Source: Nitrososphaerales archaeon TH1177
Lineage (GTDB): Archaea; Thermoproteota; Nitrososphaeria; Nitrososphaerales; Nitrososphaeraceae
Direction: 5' to 3'
Length of the DNA stretch: 15,163 nt
NCBI GenBank assembly: GCA_014523515.1
Contig: JAATVJ010000087.1
Span: forward strand, 1 to 15,163
Under the pieces are notes generated by a model, which was given only the letters and a program-made list of their open reading frames with translations, was not told the DNA's origin and ran no database searches. Both the position numbers and the translations under genes were made by a program. This document shows positions 6,952 through 14,613 of this stretch, in pieces. The stretch's first letter is position 1. Every line of letters starts with the position of its first letter.

Positions 6952-7018
6952 ATTTTTATTAACATATTTTGGAAGTTAAAAGATTTGTATATCTGGTATC
7001 AATTCTCCTCTTTCCTTT

Positions 7019-7278
7019 TACTGAGCTCTTCAAACTGGAAGTAAAAGTAAATTTAGCATCAAAAGATCTTCATTTTGTATATCTCGGGATTACTGAAATG
7101 ATATTCTTTGAATAATCTTGATAAAAGATCATTGTTTAGATCATCTAAAGAATATAAATTATTTTAGAATGAGTAATTAAATCTTCTCTTCTAGATCATT
7201 CATTTTTTATGCTCAATAGTTCATATACTATTTTTATTTCCTCTTAATAATTTAATAATTGAATAATAGTCCATCATT
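7019..7278 (-). pseudogene. Possible decayed gene remnant
   Basis: Read on the minus strand, successive pieces look coding but lie in different frames. First is an ATG (about 7278) with MMDYYSIIKLLRGNKN, then in the next frame IVYELLSIKNE, a stop, and SRREDLITHSK. In the third frame comes a 34-residue piece including NDLLSRLFKEYHFSNPEIYK. It ends at a TGA near 7031, and a further open stretch after two stops includes FQFEELSKRKEEN. Joined, these would make one protein of about 90-110 residues, perhaps a small helix-turn-helix regulator. A/T-rich random DNA gives many Lys/Ile/Leu-rich translations, so this is weak without a homology match. Confidence 0.2.
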
Positions 7279-7574
7279 TTTAGGTATTTAAAAAAAATTT
7301 TAATAGTATGTATCTTTTTATTCATTATAAGATATAAGTAAATGTTATGTGACTAATTAAAATAAAATACTAACAACAAATATCCAATACGAAAAAATAT
7401 TACTAGTCTTTCAAAATTTAATATACATATAATTATTTATATATACAATTATATTATTACAGAAAATGCTAAAATAAATCAATAACTAAATTGCCATAAT
7501 TATATTCCAAACTTTTATTCCTATATCTTAATAATATGCTAACAGATTTAAGTTTAATATTTAATATCCTCTTA

Positions 7575-9056
7575 TTGCTAAAAATTCTAATCGCTAACAG
7601 AGGAGAAATTGCAGTAAGAATTGCCAAAACTTGCAAAAAACTAAATTTAATCCCTTATGGTGTTTATTCTGATGCAGACCTACACTCTTTACATATAAAA
7701 CAATGTAAAGATGCAATTAATATAGGAGGTCAGCTTGCTCAAGAAAGTTATCTTGATATTCACAAAATTATCGATGCGGCAAAGAAATTAGGATGTGATT
7801 CGATACATCCTGGATATGGATTCCTTGCTGAGAGCCGGAATTTTGTAGAGATATGTAAAAGAGAAAAAATTACTTTTATAGGACCATCCACAAAGGCAAT
7901 GGGTTTAACGGGTGACAAGGTAAAAGCTAAAGAAGTAGCATCAAAAGTATCTCCTGTAATCATTGGAAAAGAAGTTTCAAATGAAAATGATGCTTTGGAT
8001 TTATCTAATAGTATAGGATTCCCAGTAATATTAAAGGCTGTAGAAGGAGGAGGAGGGAGAGGCTTAAGAATAGTAAAAACAGTTGATGAGCTAAAACAAG
8101 CATTTTTATCTTCTAAAAATGAATCTACCTTAAGTTTTGGTTCAGATAGAGTTTATATTGAAAAATATATTGAAAAACCACGACATATTGAGGTCCAAAT
8201 ACTAGCTGATCATTCAAATATTGTACATTTAGGAGAACGAGACTGTTCTATTCAACGACGTCATCAAAAACTAATTGAGGAAACACCTTCTCCTGCTTTA
8301 ACAAATGAACAACGCACAAAGATAACAGAAACTGCTAAAAATATAATTAAAGAAATTGGATACGATAATGCAGGAACGGTAGAATTTCTATTTAAGGATG
8401 ATGAATTTTATTTCATGGAGGTTAATGCCAGAATACAAGTAGAACATCCTATTACAGAAGAAGTTACTGGGATAGATATAGTGGAACAACAGCTTCGTAT
8501 AGCGTCAGATGTTGGTTTATCAATAAATCAAAAAGACGTAAAGATCAAAGGCCATGCAATAGAATGCAGAATAAATGCGGAACACCCCATAAGCTTTGTT
8601 CCCTATCCTGGAACTGTTAAAAAATTCTTTCCACCTCAAGGTAAAGATATTCGAGTAGATACAGCATTATATCCAGGCTATTCTATACCAATTTTCTATG
8701 ATTCACTAATATCTAAATTAATATGCTTTGGCAATAGCCGAAGTGAGGCAATCGAAAAAATGAAGAGTTCACTTTTATCATTTAGGATTTCGGGACTTCC
8801 ATCAACAATACCTTTTCATATATCAGCATTAAACGATAGACGATTTGTTGAAGGACAATATGACACATCTTTTATTGATGAAATGAAAATATATACTGAT
8901 AAAACTGGAGAAATGGCTGCGGCAATTTTTACTGAATTTCCCAAGAAAATTCAATTTCTAAAAACTGATGAGGAAAGGGATGACAAATGGATGAGAAACA
9001 GATTAGATTGGATTTCTGCATTTGACATTCAGCGAAATCTATCAAAATGGAGATAG
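7575..9056 (+). CDS. accC: Acetyl-CoA/propionyl-CoA carboxylase, biotin carboxylase subunit
   Basis: Carboxylates the biotin of the carrier subunit using ATP and bicarbonate, the first half-reaction of the archaeal acyl-CoA carboxylase. Numbering below is from an upstream ATG at 7536. Visible sites are ILIANRGEIAVRI at the N-terminus, HPGYGFLAE (91-99), ATP-binding Lys128 and Lys167, the glycine loop GGGGRG (171-176), ERDCSIQRRHQK (234-245) with His243 and Lys245, MEVNARIQVEHP (294-305) with Glu295, Arg299 and Glu303, and Arg345 in ECRINAEHP. All match the catalytic residues of bacterial biotin carboxylase. I prefer the in-frame TTG at 7575 because it gives MLKILIANRGE, the exact family N-terminus; the ATG at 7536 adds 13 hydrophobic residues encoded by intergenic-like DNA. 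The carrier gene follows after one base. Confidence 0.93.
   Translation: MLKILIANRGEIAVRIAKTCKKLNLIPYGVYSDADLHSLHIKQCKDAINIGGQLAQESYLDIHKIIDAAKKLGCDSIHPGYGFLAESRNFVEICKREKITFIGPSTKAMGLTGDKVKAKEVASKVSPVIIGKEVSNENDALDLSNSIGFPVILKAVEGGGGRGLRIVKTVDELKQAFLSSKNESTLSFGSDRVYIEKYIEKPRHIEVQILADHSNIVHLGERDCSIQRRHQKLIEETPSPALTNEQRTKITETAKNIIKEIGYDNAGTVEFLFKDDEFYFMEVNARIQVEHPITEEVTGIDIVEQQLRIASDVGLSINQKDVKIKGHAIECRINAEHPISFVPYPGTVKKFFPPQGKDIRVDTALYPGYSIPIFYDSLISKLICFGNSRSEAIEKMKSSLLSFRISGLPSTIPFHISALNDRRFVEGQYDTSFIDEMKIYTDKTGEMAAAIFTEFPKKIQFLKTDEERDDKWMRNRLDWISAFDIQRNLSKWR
9048..9053 (+). promoter_or_regulatory. Shine-Dalgarno site deciding the biotin carrier start
   Basis: TGGAGA at the end of the biotin carboxylase gene, four bases before ATG 9058, is one of the few convincing ribosome binding sites in the window. 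It supports translation of the carrier from a shared mRNA and the choice of 9058 over the in-frame ATG at 9022. Confidence 0.5.
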
Positions 9057-9057
9057 T

Positions 9058-9492
9058 ATGACAAAAATAAAAGTTAATGAAACAATTTATGATATCGAAA
9101 TAATTGGTGATAAAGTAACTGTCGATGGAAAAGAGATCGAAGTAAAGGTAAATGAAGATAAAATGATAATAAAAGGAAATACTTTTAACATTGATTTTAT
9201 AGAAGAAGGATACCCTTCAATTATGATTATAAATGGAATGGTGTATGTAGTCTCAAAAGGTAATCTAGATTATTTATCTGTCAATGAAATAAAGGCTCCT
9301 ATGCATGGAAAAATTGTAAATATTTTGGTAAATGAAGGAGATCAAGTTAATAATGGTCAAGTTCTCATAGTCTTAGAAGCAATGAAAATGGAAAATCAGA
9401 TAAAATCACCAAGAAAAGGAACAATAAAAAATATTAAAATTGTTAATGATCAATCTGTAAAGATAGGAGATACTCTTCTAACATTTGAATAA
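9058..9492 (+). CDS. accB: Biotin carboxyl carrier subunit of acetyl-CoA/propionyl-CoA carboxylase
   Basis: A 144-residue carrier that shuttles carboxybiotin between the biotin carboxylase and the carboxyltransferase. The C-terminal biotinyl domain (about 78-144) starts at IKAPMHGKIVNILVNEGDQV and holds the biotin attachment motif EAMKM with Lys110, then the matching KSPRKGTIKNI half of the barrel. The N-terminal part (1-65) is strand-rich and typical of acyl-CoA carboxylase carriers. An upstream in-frame ATG at 9022 would overlap the biotin carboxylase gene by 35 bases. The ATG at 9058 is preferred because a GGAGA stretch precedes it and it follows the biotin carboxylase stop by one base, as in a tight operon. 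A biotin-protein ligase is needed in trans and is not in the window. Confidence 0.93.
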   Translation: MTKIKVNETIYDIEIIGDKVTVDGKEIEVKVNEDKMIIKGNTFNIDFIEEGYPSIMIINGMVYVVSKGNLDYLSVNEIKAPMHGKIVNILVNEGDQVNNGQVLIVLEAMKMENQIKSPRKGTIKNIKIVNDQSVKIGDTLLTFE

Positions 9493-9556
9493 TGTAAGTA
9501 TTAGATTAGAGATGAATAATATGAGAAGATATAATCACATATAATTATATAATAAT

Positions 9557-12145
9557 TTAACAGTGATTTTTATAAAATTTCTTTTTAAGTATTTCAGCCA
9601 TACAAATGTACATAAAAACGATTATAGCAATTATAGGTAAATATATTAGTGGAGGAGACACAAATCCAAATAAATTTCCAATTGATGTATAAGGAATAAT
9701 TATTATTATTCCAATAATTACAAAGGTGGATATAATTAAGTATTTACTGGGTCTACTTTTATAAAATACAGATTTTGTTCTTATAATAAGTATAATTAAA
9801 GATGCCGAAATTATAGATTCCATAAACCATATTGTTCTAAATTCTGCCATGGAAGATTTCAATATTATTAAAATACCAAAAGTAATAAAATCAAATAAAG
9901 TACTTAATAATCCAAAATATAACATAAATTTTCGAATAAATTTTATATTCAATTTCCTTGGTTTCTGGATCATTTCTTTATCTACATTATCAGTTGATAT
10001 TGTCATTTCCGGTATATCTGTTATAAGATTTAGTAACAATACTTGTTTTGGTAATAGGGGAAGGAAAGATAGAAATGATGATGCACCTGCCATACTAAAC
10101 ATATTGCCAAAATTCGCGCTAGTAGCCATAAAAATATACTTTAATGTATTTGAAAATGTTTTTCGTCCTTCTTCTATTCCTTTTCCTATTACTTTTAAAT
10201 CCTTTTCTAATAAAACAATATCAGCTGCTTCCTTTACAACATCTGTTGCAGTATCAACTGAAATACTTGCATCAGCTGCATGAAGTGCAGGTGCATCGTT
10301 TATTCCATCACCCATATAACCAACACCATATCCTGCTTTGCGTAATGCTAAAATTATCTGCTCTTTCTGATTTGGTTCTATTTCTGCAAAAATATCTACA
10401 TGAGTTACTTTATGAGCAAGAATAGTAGTACTCATATGATGAAGTTCTTCTCCGATTATAATTTCTGTATTAGTTAATCCAATTTTTTGTGCTACATGTT
10501 TTGCAACGTGTCTATTATCTCCAGTAATTACCTTGACTGAAATTCCTAAACTATGGAGATTGTTTAGTGATTCTGGTAATTCTGATTTTATCGGATCGAA
10601 AAATATCAAAAACCCTAAAAACGTCATATCTGTCTCATCATCTTTATCAATTACAACAGAAGAAGTAGAATGAGATAATGATAATTCAAAAGAAGAAGAA
10701 GACTTTTCATTTATTATTTTGTAAGCAATCCCCAGAACTCTAAAACCTTGATTTCCTAGATCTTTGAAAGTTTCTCTTATTTTTTGATAGTATTTTGAAA
10801 TATATTCTACTTTTCCATTGCCAATTTCTACAAGAGAACAAATATCAAGAACGTTCTGAAGAGCACCTTTAGTTATTATCATTATCTGATTTTTTTTATT
10901 ATGTAATGAATTCTGTGGTGATAAGGAAACAACAATACTTATTCTTTTACGAATAAAGTCATAGGGAATTTCATCTAATTTACTATAACCAGAAATATCT
11001 AATTGCTTATATTCTTTAATAGCTTTATCAATAGGATTTGTATAACCTGTTTCATACATTGAATTAAGATATGCATACAGCAAGATTTTCTCATTATTAT
11101 GGCTATTAATATCTGAATATGAATGAAGTTTTAATTCTCCAGTAGTTATAGTGCCTGTTTTATCAGTGCAAAGTATGTCCATACTTCCAAGATTTTCAAT
11201 TGATTCAGGTCTTTTCACTATAACTTTTTCATTAGCCATTCGTCGGGCGCCATGAGATAAATTTATACTGATAATGGTAGGTAATAGTTGAGGCGTTAAA
11301 CCAATAGCAAGAGCTAACGGGAAAAGAAAGGATTCTAACACCGGACGTTCTAAATATACATTAATTAAAAATATGCTAATTACTAGTAATAGAGTTATTT
11401 CTACCAAAAAATATCCAAACTGTTTTATCCCTTTTTGAAATTCTGTTTCTTGTATGTGATGTAGTCTGCTAGAAATTTTACCTATTTCTGTATTTGCTCC
11501 AGTATATATAACAATGGCTCTTGCAATACCACTAATTACAAAAGTACCCATAAAAAGCGAATTTATTCTTTTTCTTAACGGAATATCTTTATTTAAGTTC
11601 ACGAGATTGGACTTTTCCACAGGATAAGTTTCTCCTGTTAGCGTAGCTTCATTAACAAAAAGGTCTTTTGATTCAAGAATTTTACAATCTGCAGGTACCT
11701 TATCACCTGATTCTAGAATTATAATATCACCCGAAACTATATCTTCAGATATAATATCTTCTATTTTACCATCTCGTAAAACTTTTGATTTTGTTTTTAC
11801 TGTTGATATTAATTTATGAATGACATCTGATGCAGCTTTTTCTTGCCAAAAACCAAGAGATGAACTAATCAAAATAATTGAGAATATTATCAAAGCATCT
11901 TCCCTTTCACCAAGAAAAAATGACAATAATGCAGTAAAGACAAATATAATGATAATAGGACTTTTAAATTGAGATAGAAATAAGAATAAAGAATTTTTTT
12001 TTCCTTTAGAATCTATATAATTATTTCCATATTTTGATAACCTAAAATTTGCTTCAACAGAAGATAATCCATTTGTATCTGTTTTAAGCATATTGATAAG
12101 AATATTATTTGGAATAAACCAATATGCTTCCTTTGTATCTATCAC
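9557..12145 (-). CDS. mgtA: Magnesium-translocating P-type ATPase (MgtA/P3B type)
   Basis: An integral membrane pump of 862 residues, near the usual MgtA length, that likely imports Mg2+ using ATP. Seen: actuator loop TLTGETYPVEKS (168-179), M4 motif GLTPQLLPTI (282-291) with two Pro, phosphorylation site CTDKTGTITTGE (Asp328), KGA (426-428) of the nucleotide domain, TGDNR (541-545), hinge GDGINDAPA (612-620), and M5 NFGNMFSM followed by DNVDKEMIQKP, both typical of MgtA rather than of Ca2+ or H+ pumps. About ten membrane segments: two before the actuator, two before Asp328, six after the hinge. The start is GTG at 12145; there is no ATG before the in-frame stop at 12167-12169, and the first residues (AYWFIP) align with the family N-terminus. 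It converges on accB and lies downstream of the ZIP gene on the same strand, with its own promoter. Confidence 0.92.
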   Translation of the reverse strand: MIDTKEAYWFIPNNILINMLKTDTNGLSSVEANFRLSKYGNNYIDSKGKKNSLFLFLSQFKSPIIIIFVFTALLSFFLGEREDALIIFSIILISSSLGFWQEKAASDVIHKLISTVKTKSKVLRDGKIEDIISEDIVSGDIIILESGDKVPADCKILESKDLFVNEATLTGETYPVEKSNLVNLNKDIPLRKRINSLFMGTFVISGIARAIVIYTGANTEIGKISSRLHHIQETEFQKGIKQFGYFLVEITLLLVISIFLINVYLERPVLESFLFPLALAIGLTPQLLPTIISINLSHGARRMANEKVIVKRPESIENLGSMDILCTDKTGTITTGELKLHSYSDINSHNNEKILLYAYLNSMYETGYTNPIDKAIKEYKQLDISGYSKLDEIPYDFIRKRISIVVSLSPQNSLHNKKNQIMIITKGALQNVLDICSLVEIGNGKVEYISKYYQKIRETFKDLGNQGFRVLGIAYKIINEKSSSSFELSLSHSTSSVVIDKDDETDMTFLGFLIFFDPIKSELPESLNNLHSLGISVKVITGDNRHVAKHVAQKIGLTNTEIIIGEELHHMSTTILAHKVTHVDIFAEIEPNQKEQIILALRKAGYGVGYMGDGINDAPALHAADASISVDTATDVVKEAADIVLLEKDLKVIGKGIEEGRKTFSNTLKYIFMATSANFGNMFSMAGASSFLSFLPLLPKQVLLLNLITDIPEMTISTDNVDKEMIQKPRKLNIKFIRKFMLYFGLLSTLFDFITFGILIILKSSMAEFRTIWFMESIISASLIILIIRTKSVFYKSRPSKYLIISTFVIIGIIIIIPYTSIGNLFGFVSPPLIYLPIIAIIVFMYICMAEILKKKFYKNHC

Positions 12146-12166
12146 TTTTAAATATAAGAGAGAATT

Positions 12167-12180
12167 TTAATATAATAAAT
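12167..12180 (-). promoter_or_regulatory. TATA-like region of mgtA
   Basis: Minus-strand TTATTATATTAAAA is centred about 28 nt before the GTG start, fitting a near-leaderless transcript and supporting GTG initiation. No magnesium riboswitch-like structure is apparent between it and the start. Confidence 0.35.
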
Positions 12181-12301
12181 ATTATTAAATTAATGTCTAC
12201 AACATAAAGTAAAAAATTGACTAGTTAATTCTTATAATTTCTCTTTTCATCTTCTCATCTTTATTTTCTACAATTATAATATAATAAATTAATACTATAT
12301 T

Positions 12302-12412
12302 TTAATGAAATAACAGTTTAGGATAAATAAAAGAATATAAGTAGATTGCATAAATCAAATCATAACAAGAAAGAAGAATCATGACTATTTTGTTTACAAA
12401 AGGCAATTCCAT
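12302..12412 (-). CDS. Possible small hydrophobic ORF upstream of mgtA
   Basis: An ATG at 12412 opens 36 residues (starting MELPFVNKIVMILLSCYDLI) that could make one membrane helix, ending at TAA about 156 bases before mgtA on the same strand. Small membrane peptides and leader ORFs accompany Mg2+ transporters in bacteria, which makes the location suggestive. There is no Shine-Dalgarno sequence, and T-rich DNA gives hydrophobic translations by chance, so support is weak. Confidence 0.12.
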   Translation of the reverse strand: MELPFVNKIVMILLSCYDLIYAIYLYSFIYPKLLFH

Positions 12413-12750
12413 TATTTCAACTGTAGAAAACTATTTTGGTCATAAAAAATAGAAAAAAATTCAGAGATAAAAATTGCACTGCTTAATAATAAGACTTCAA
12501 TAAAATAGAACTTACAAAAAGCAAGAAGGAATAGAAGATAATCCTAAATAAAAAATAAATTTAGAAAAGAAACTATTTTTATAATAAAATTAGGATAATA
12601 GGAATCAAAGACATAAACAAAATGAAAGGGGATAATTAATTTGTTATATTTTATATATATATTTTTTCAATTAGGTGGTTTCATTAATTGCAAATTCAAG
12701 ATTTCAAGAATGATATATAGATACATATTATTGTTCAAGTGATCAAATAA

Positions 12751-13581
12751 TTAGCTTAATGCTACGTCAAGGATCATCATCAATACAAAGCCAAGTAATA
12801 GAAAAAGAGTTGCAAAATCTATATTACCTCGTCTATGAGATTCTGGAATTACTTCTTCAGCAACAACAAATATCATTGCACCTGCCGCAAAACTCAAGGC
12901 ATATGGCAGTAATGGTTGTGCTATAAAAACAAAAAGTGCTCCTAAAACACCTGCAACTGGTTCAACTGATGCTGATAACTGGCCATAAAAAAAACTTTTT
13001 CGAGCTGAATACCCTTCTTGTTTTAATGGCATAGATACAGCAAGCCCTTCAGGAAAGTTTTGTAAACCTATACCAATCGCAAGAGAAATTGCAGCTCCTA
13101 AAGTTGCTTCAGGTAAACCCAATGATGCAGCACCAAATGCAACACCAACAGCTAATCCCTCAGGTATATTGTGTATAGTTATAGCAAGGACTAGAAGATT
13201 ATATTTTTTTAACTTTGTTGTAGGACCTTCTGCAGTTACTGGGGGTAAATTTGGATGTAAATGTGGTATGATTTTATCTATTATTTTAATAAATATACCT
13301 CCTAATAAAAAACCAATTGCAACTGGTAACCATGATATGAATTCATGCTTTGAAAGTTCTAACGCTGGTGAAAGCAGAGACCAATAGCTTGCAGCAAGCA
13401 TAACTCCAGCAGCAAATCCTAACATACCATCAAATACTTTCCTATTCATACCTTTTAGCAAAAATACCAAAGATGCTCCGACGGCTGTGATAAACCACGT
13501 AAAAGATGTAGCAAGTAATGCTTGTACAATGGGATTTAAATCAATAAATGATGGTATCACGATAAAAAATAGGAAATACAA
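12751..13581 (-). CDS. ZIP-family divalent metal transporter (GufA-like)
   Basis: A 276-residue polytopic membrane protein of about eight segments, expected to bring Zn2+ or related divalent metals into the cytosol. The two signature helices are visible: HNIPEGLAVGVAFG (137-150) and GLQNFPEGLAVSMP (172-185). His137, Asn138, Glu141, Gln174, Asn175 and Glu178, with Glu207 in SASVEPVAG, match the binuclear metal site of characterised ZIP proteins. A short loop with HLHP (107-110) between helices 3 and 4 may bind metal. The only start before the upstream stop that keeps the first helix is TTG at 13581; GTG at 13560 is an alternative. A TATA-like TTATAATTA centred about 26 nt before the TTG favours it. 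Zn, Mn, Fe or Co cannot be told apart from sequence alone. Confidence 0.92.
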   Translation of the reverse strand: MYFLFFIVIPSFIDLNPIVQALLATSFTWFITAVGASLVFLLKGMNRKVFDGMLGFAAGVMLAASYWSLLSPALELSKHEFISWLPVAIGFLLGGIFIKIIDKIIPHLHPNLPPVTAEGPTTKLKKYNLLVLAITIHNIPEGLAVGVAFGAASLGLPEATLGAAISLAIGIGLQNFPEGLAVSMPLKQEGYSARKSFFYGQLSASVEPVAGVLGALFVFIAQPLLPYALSFAAGAMIFVVAEEVIPESHRRGNIDFATLFLLLGFVLMMILDVALS

Positions 13582-13601
13582 GTATTGTAATTTTAAAATT
13601 T

Positions 13602-13614
13602 CTAATTATAACCA
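13602..13614 (-). promoter_or_regulatory. TATA-like box of the ZIP gene
   Basis: Minus-strand GGTTATAATTAGA is centred about 26 nt before the TTG at 13581. The spacing supports leaderless initiation at that TTG rather than at the GTG 21 bases further in. Confidence 0.4.
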
Positions 13615-14220
13615 TCGATTTAATAATAAAATTTACATTATTATCCTTAAATGTAAATAGTGGATGTATCATATTTTGAATTTAAAGTCTTAATTATAGC
13701 CAATTGAATAAAAAATTTTCTTAAATATATAGATTAATTGTAAAATACAAGATGAAGGTTTCATTCAATGTTATACAATCTTTACTCATGTGTCACAGTT
13801 GAATACGAGTATAATTAATAGCTAATGAGGATATAGGATAAAGAGAAAGAGAATTATCTTTGTTTTTTCTTCTTGCTATTTGAGTGAATTTATCACCATT
13901 TTTATTCACATATTTCATGTATGTTCAAACTAAACAATTTGAAAGATATTTTCCTCTCTATGTTGGACAGTTATTGTCAAAAATTATCAATGATATCTTT
14001 TACATCATCTTCGATATGACAAGTTCAAATTTAATATGGTACCTATATCGATGTGATCTATGATTTTCAAATTTCAAAATCTGTTTTATTATGTATTGTT
14101 GAATCACTATTAGTAATTGATCATATGTCAGAAGAATTGAAAGAATATCACAAAAAGATTTGAATTTTAATTTTCGGTTATCAAGATATTATAATACAAG
14201 AGTACAAATTAATATTTAGA

Positions 14221-14228
14221 TTATATAA
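14221..14228 (+). promoter_or_regulatory. TATA-like box of the small plus-strand gene
   Basis: TTATATAA is centred about 32 nt before the ATG at 14257, predicting a transcript with a leader of about six bases and no Shine-Dalgarno site. Confidence 0.4.
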
Positions 14229-14256
14229 AGGACATGTAATTATCTTTTATGAATAT

Positions 14257-14613
14257 ATGCCTCATGTAGTTATTTCTGGAAAATATGATTTTATGGATAT
14301 TTATACAGGATTTGAGAAAAAAATGAATAAAATAGAAAGCAGTACAATTATCAAATATGAAGATTCTTTTATTAATAAGGATAAGAATTTGATATTGATT
14401 AAAACCATTGTAATAGAAGATCAACAAGCACAATCATTTTATATAATAATTATGAAAAAAGAACAACAAATAACAATTAGACTAGATCCATTAACTGATC
14501 CAAAAAAAACCACTGCCGTAAAAAGATCATTAGGTTTGATAGCAAAAGAACTTTTAAATAAAAATAAGAATTTGAAAGTAACAAAAACAAATCTATCTGA
14601 GTTTATAGTCTAG
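14257..14613 (+). CDS. Small conserved-looking hypothetical protein
   Basis: 118 residues, not recognised with certainty. It has no membrane segment, signal or Cys cluster, and looks like a small cytosolic alpha/beta protein. There is a strand-rich first part (HVVISGKYDF, then LILIKTIVIED and SFYIIIMKKEQQITIRLDP), then a Lys-rich helix (about 84-101) and a final VTKTNLSEFIV. The opening resembles a family I believe is widespread in ammonia-oxidising archaea, but I cannot name it. Coding is supported by length in A/T-rich DNA, alternating hydrophobic strand patterns and a well-placed TATA box. The antisense ORF across 14221-14433 is less protein-like. Neighbours give no functional clue. Confidence 0.75.
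   Translation: MPHVVISGKYDFMDIYTGFEKKMNKIESSTIIKYEDSFINKDKNLILIKTIVIEDQQAQSFYIIIMKKEQQITIRLDPLTDPKKTTAVKRSLGLIAKELLNKNKNLKVTKTNLSEFIV

Larger units (their letters stand above)
6923..7574. other. Intergenic region before the biotin carboxylase gene
   Basis: About 650 bases between the ribbon-helix-helix gene and the biotin carboxylase start I prefer. It contains the possible gene remnant, an ATATTCTTT/AAAGAATAT inverted repeat (7101-7109 and 7147-7155) and three AGATCAT copies (7126, 7138, 7193). The part after 7280 is plain A/T-rich DNA holding the promoter. Confidence 0.5.
12146..12750. other. Long intergenic region upstream of mgtA
   Basis: About 605 bases between mgtA and the ZIP gene, both on the minus strand. 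The plus strand is notably purine-rich from about 12450 to 12640. Two weak ORFs are present. One is plus-strand 12381-12452 (23 codons, MTILFTKGNSIISTVENYFG...), where a one-base shift would extend the frame by about 17 more codons. The other is minus-strand 12302-12412 (36 residues, hydrophobic). Neither is convincing; no RNA gene is recognised. Confidence 0.45.
13582..14256. other. Divergent intergenic region, no clear gene
   Basis: About 675 bases between the ZIP gene and the small plus-strand gene. Noted inside: a purine tract switching to a pyrimidine tract (about 13838-13876), a GTGAAT/ATTCAC inverted repeat (13884-13889 and 13904-13909), a minus-strand 41-codon ORF (13793-13918) and a plus-strand 37-codon GTG ORF (14053-14163). 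Both ORFs are within what chance gives at this base composition. No RNA gene is recognised. Confidence 0.45.

Noticed and set aside
7760..7963. Minus-strand ORF inside the biotin carboxylase gene
   Set aside because: Shadow of conserved accC sequence.
9022..9057. Longer start for the biotin carrier
   Set aside because: Would overlap the end of the biotin carboxylase gene; ATG 9058 has a ribosome binding site and the proper family N-terminus.
9849..10425. Two plus-strand ORFs opposite mgtA
   Set aside because: Antisense to conserved membrane and hinge segments of the ATPase; one is an extreme Leu-rich translation of antisense DNA.
13169..13387. Plus-strand ORF opposite the ZIP gene
   Set aside because: Shadow of the conserved metal-site helices on the other strand.
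13793..13918. 41-codon minus-strand ORF with coding-like peptide (MKYVNKNGDKFTQIARR...)
   Set aside because: Attractive residue use, but several ORFs of this length are expected by chance in this much A/T-rich intergenic DNA, and there is no ribosome binding site.
14053..14163. GTG-started 36-residue plus-strand ORF
   Set aside because: Length expected by chance; no promoter spacing or conservation evidence.
14221..14433. Minus-strand ORF overlapping the small plus-strand gene
   Set aside because: Phe/Ile/Asn-rich translation typical of antisense A/T-rich DNA; the plus-strand frame has the better start, promoter and protein pattern.
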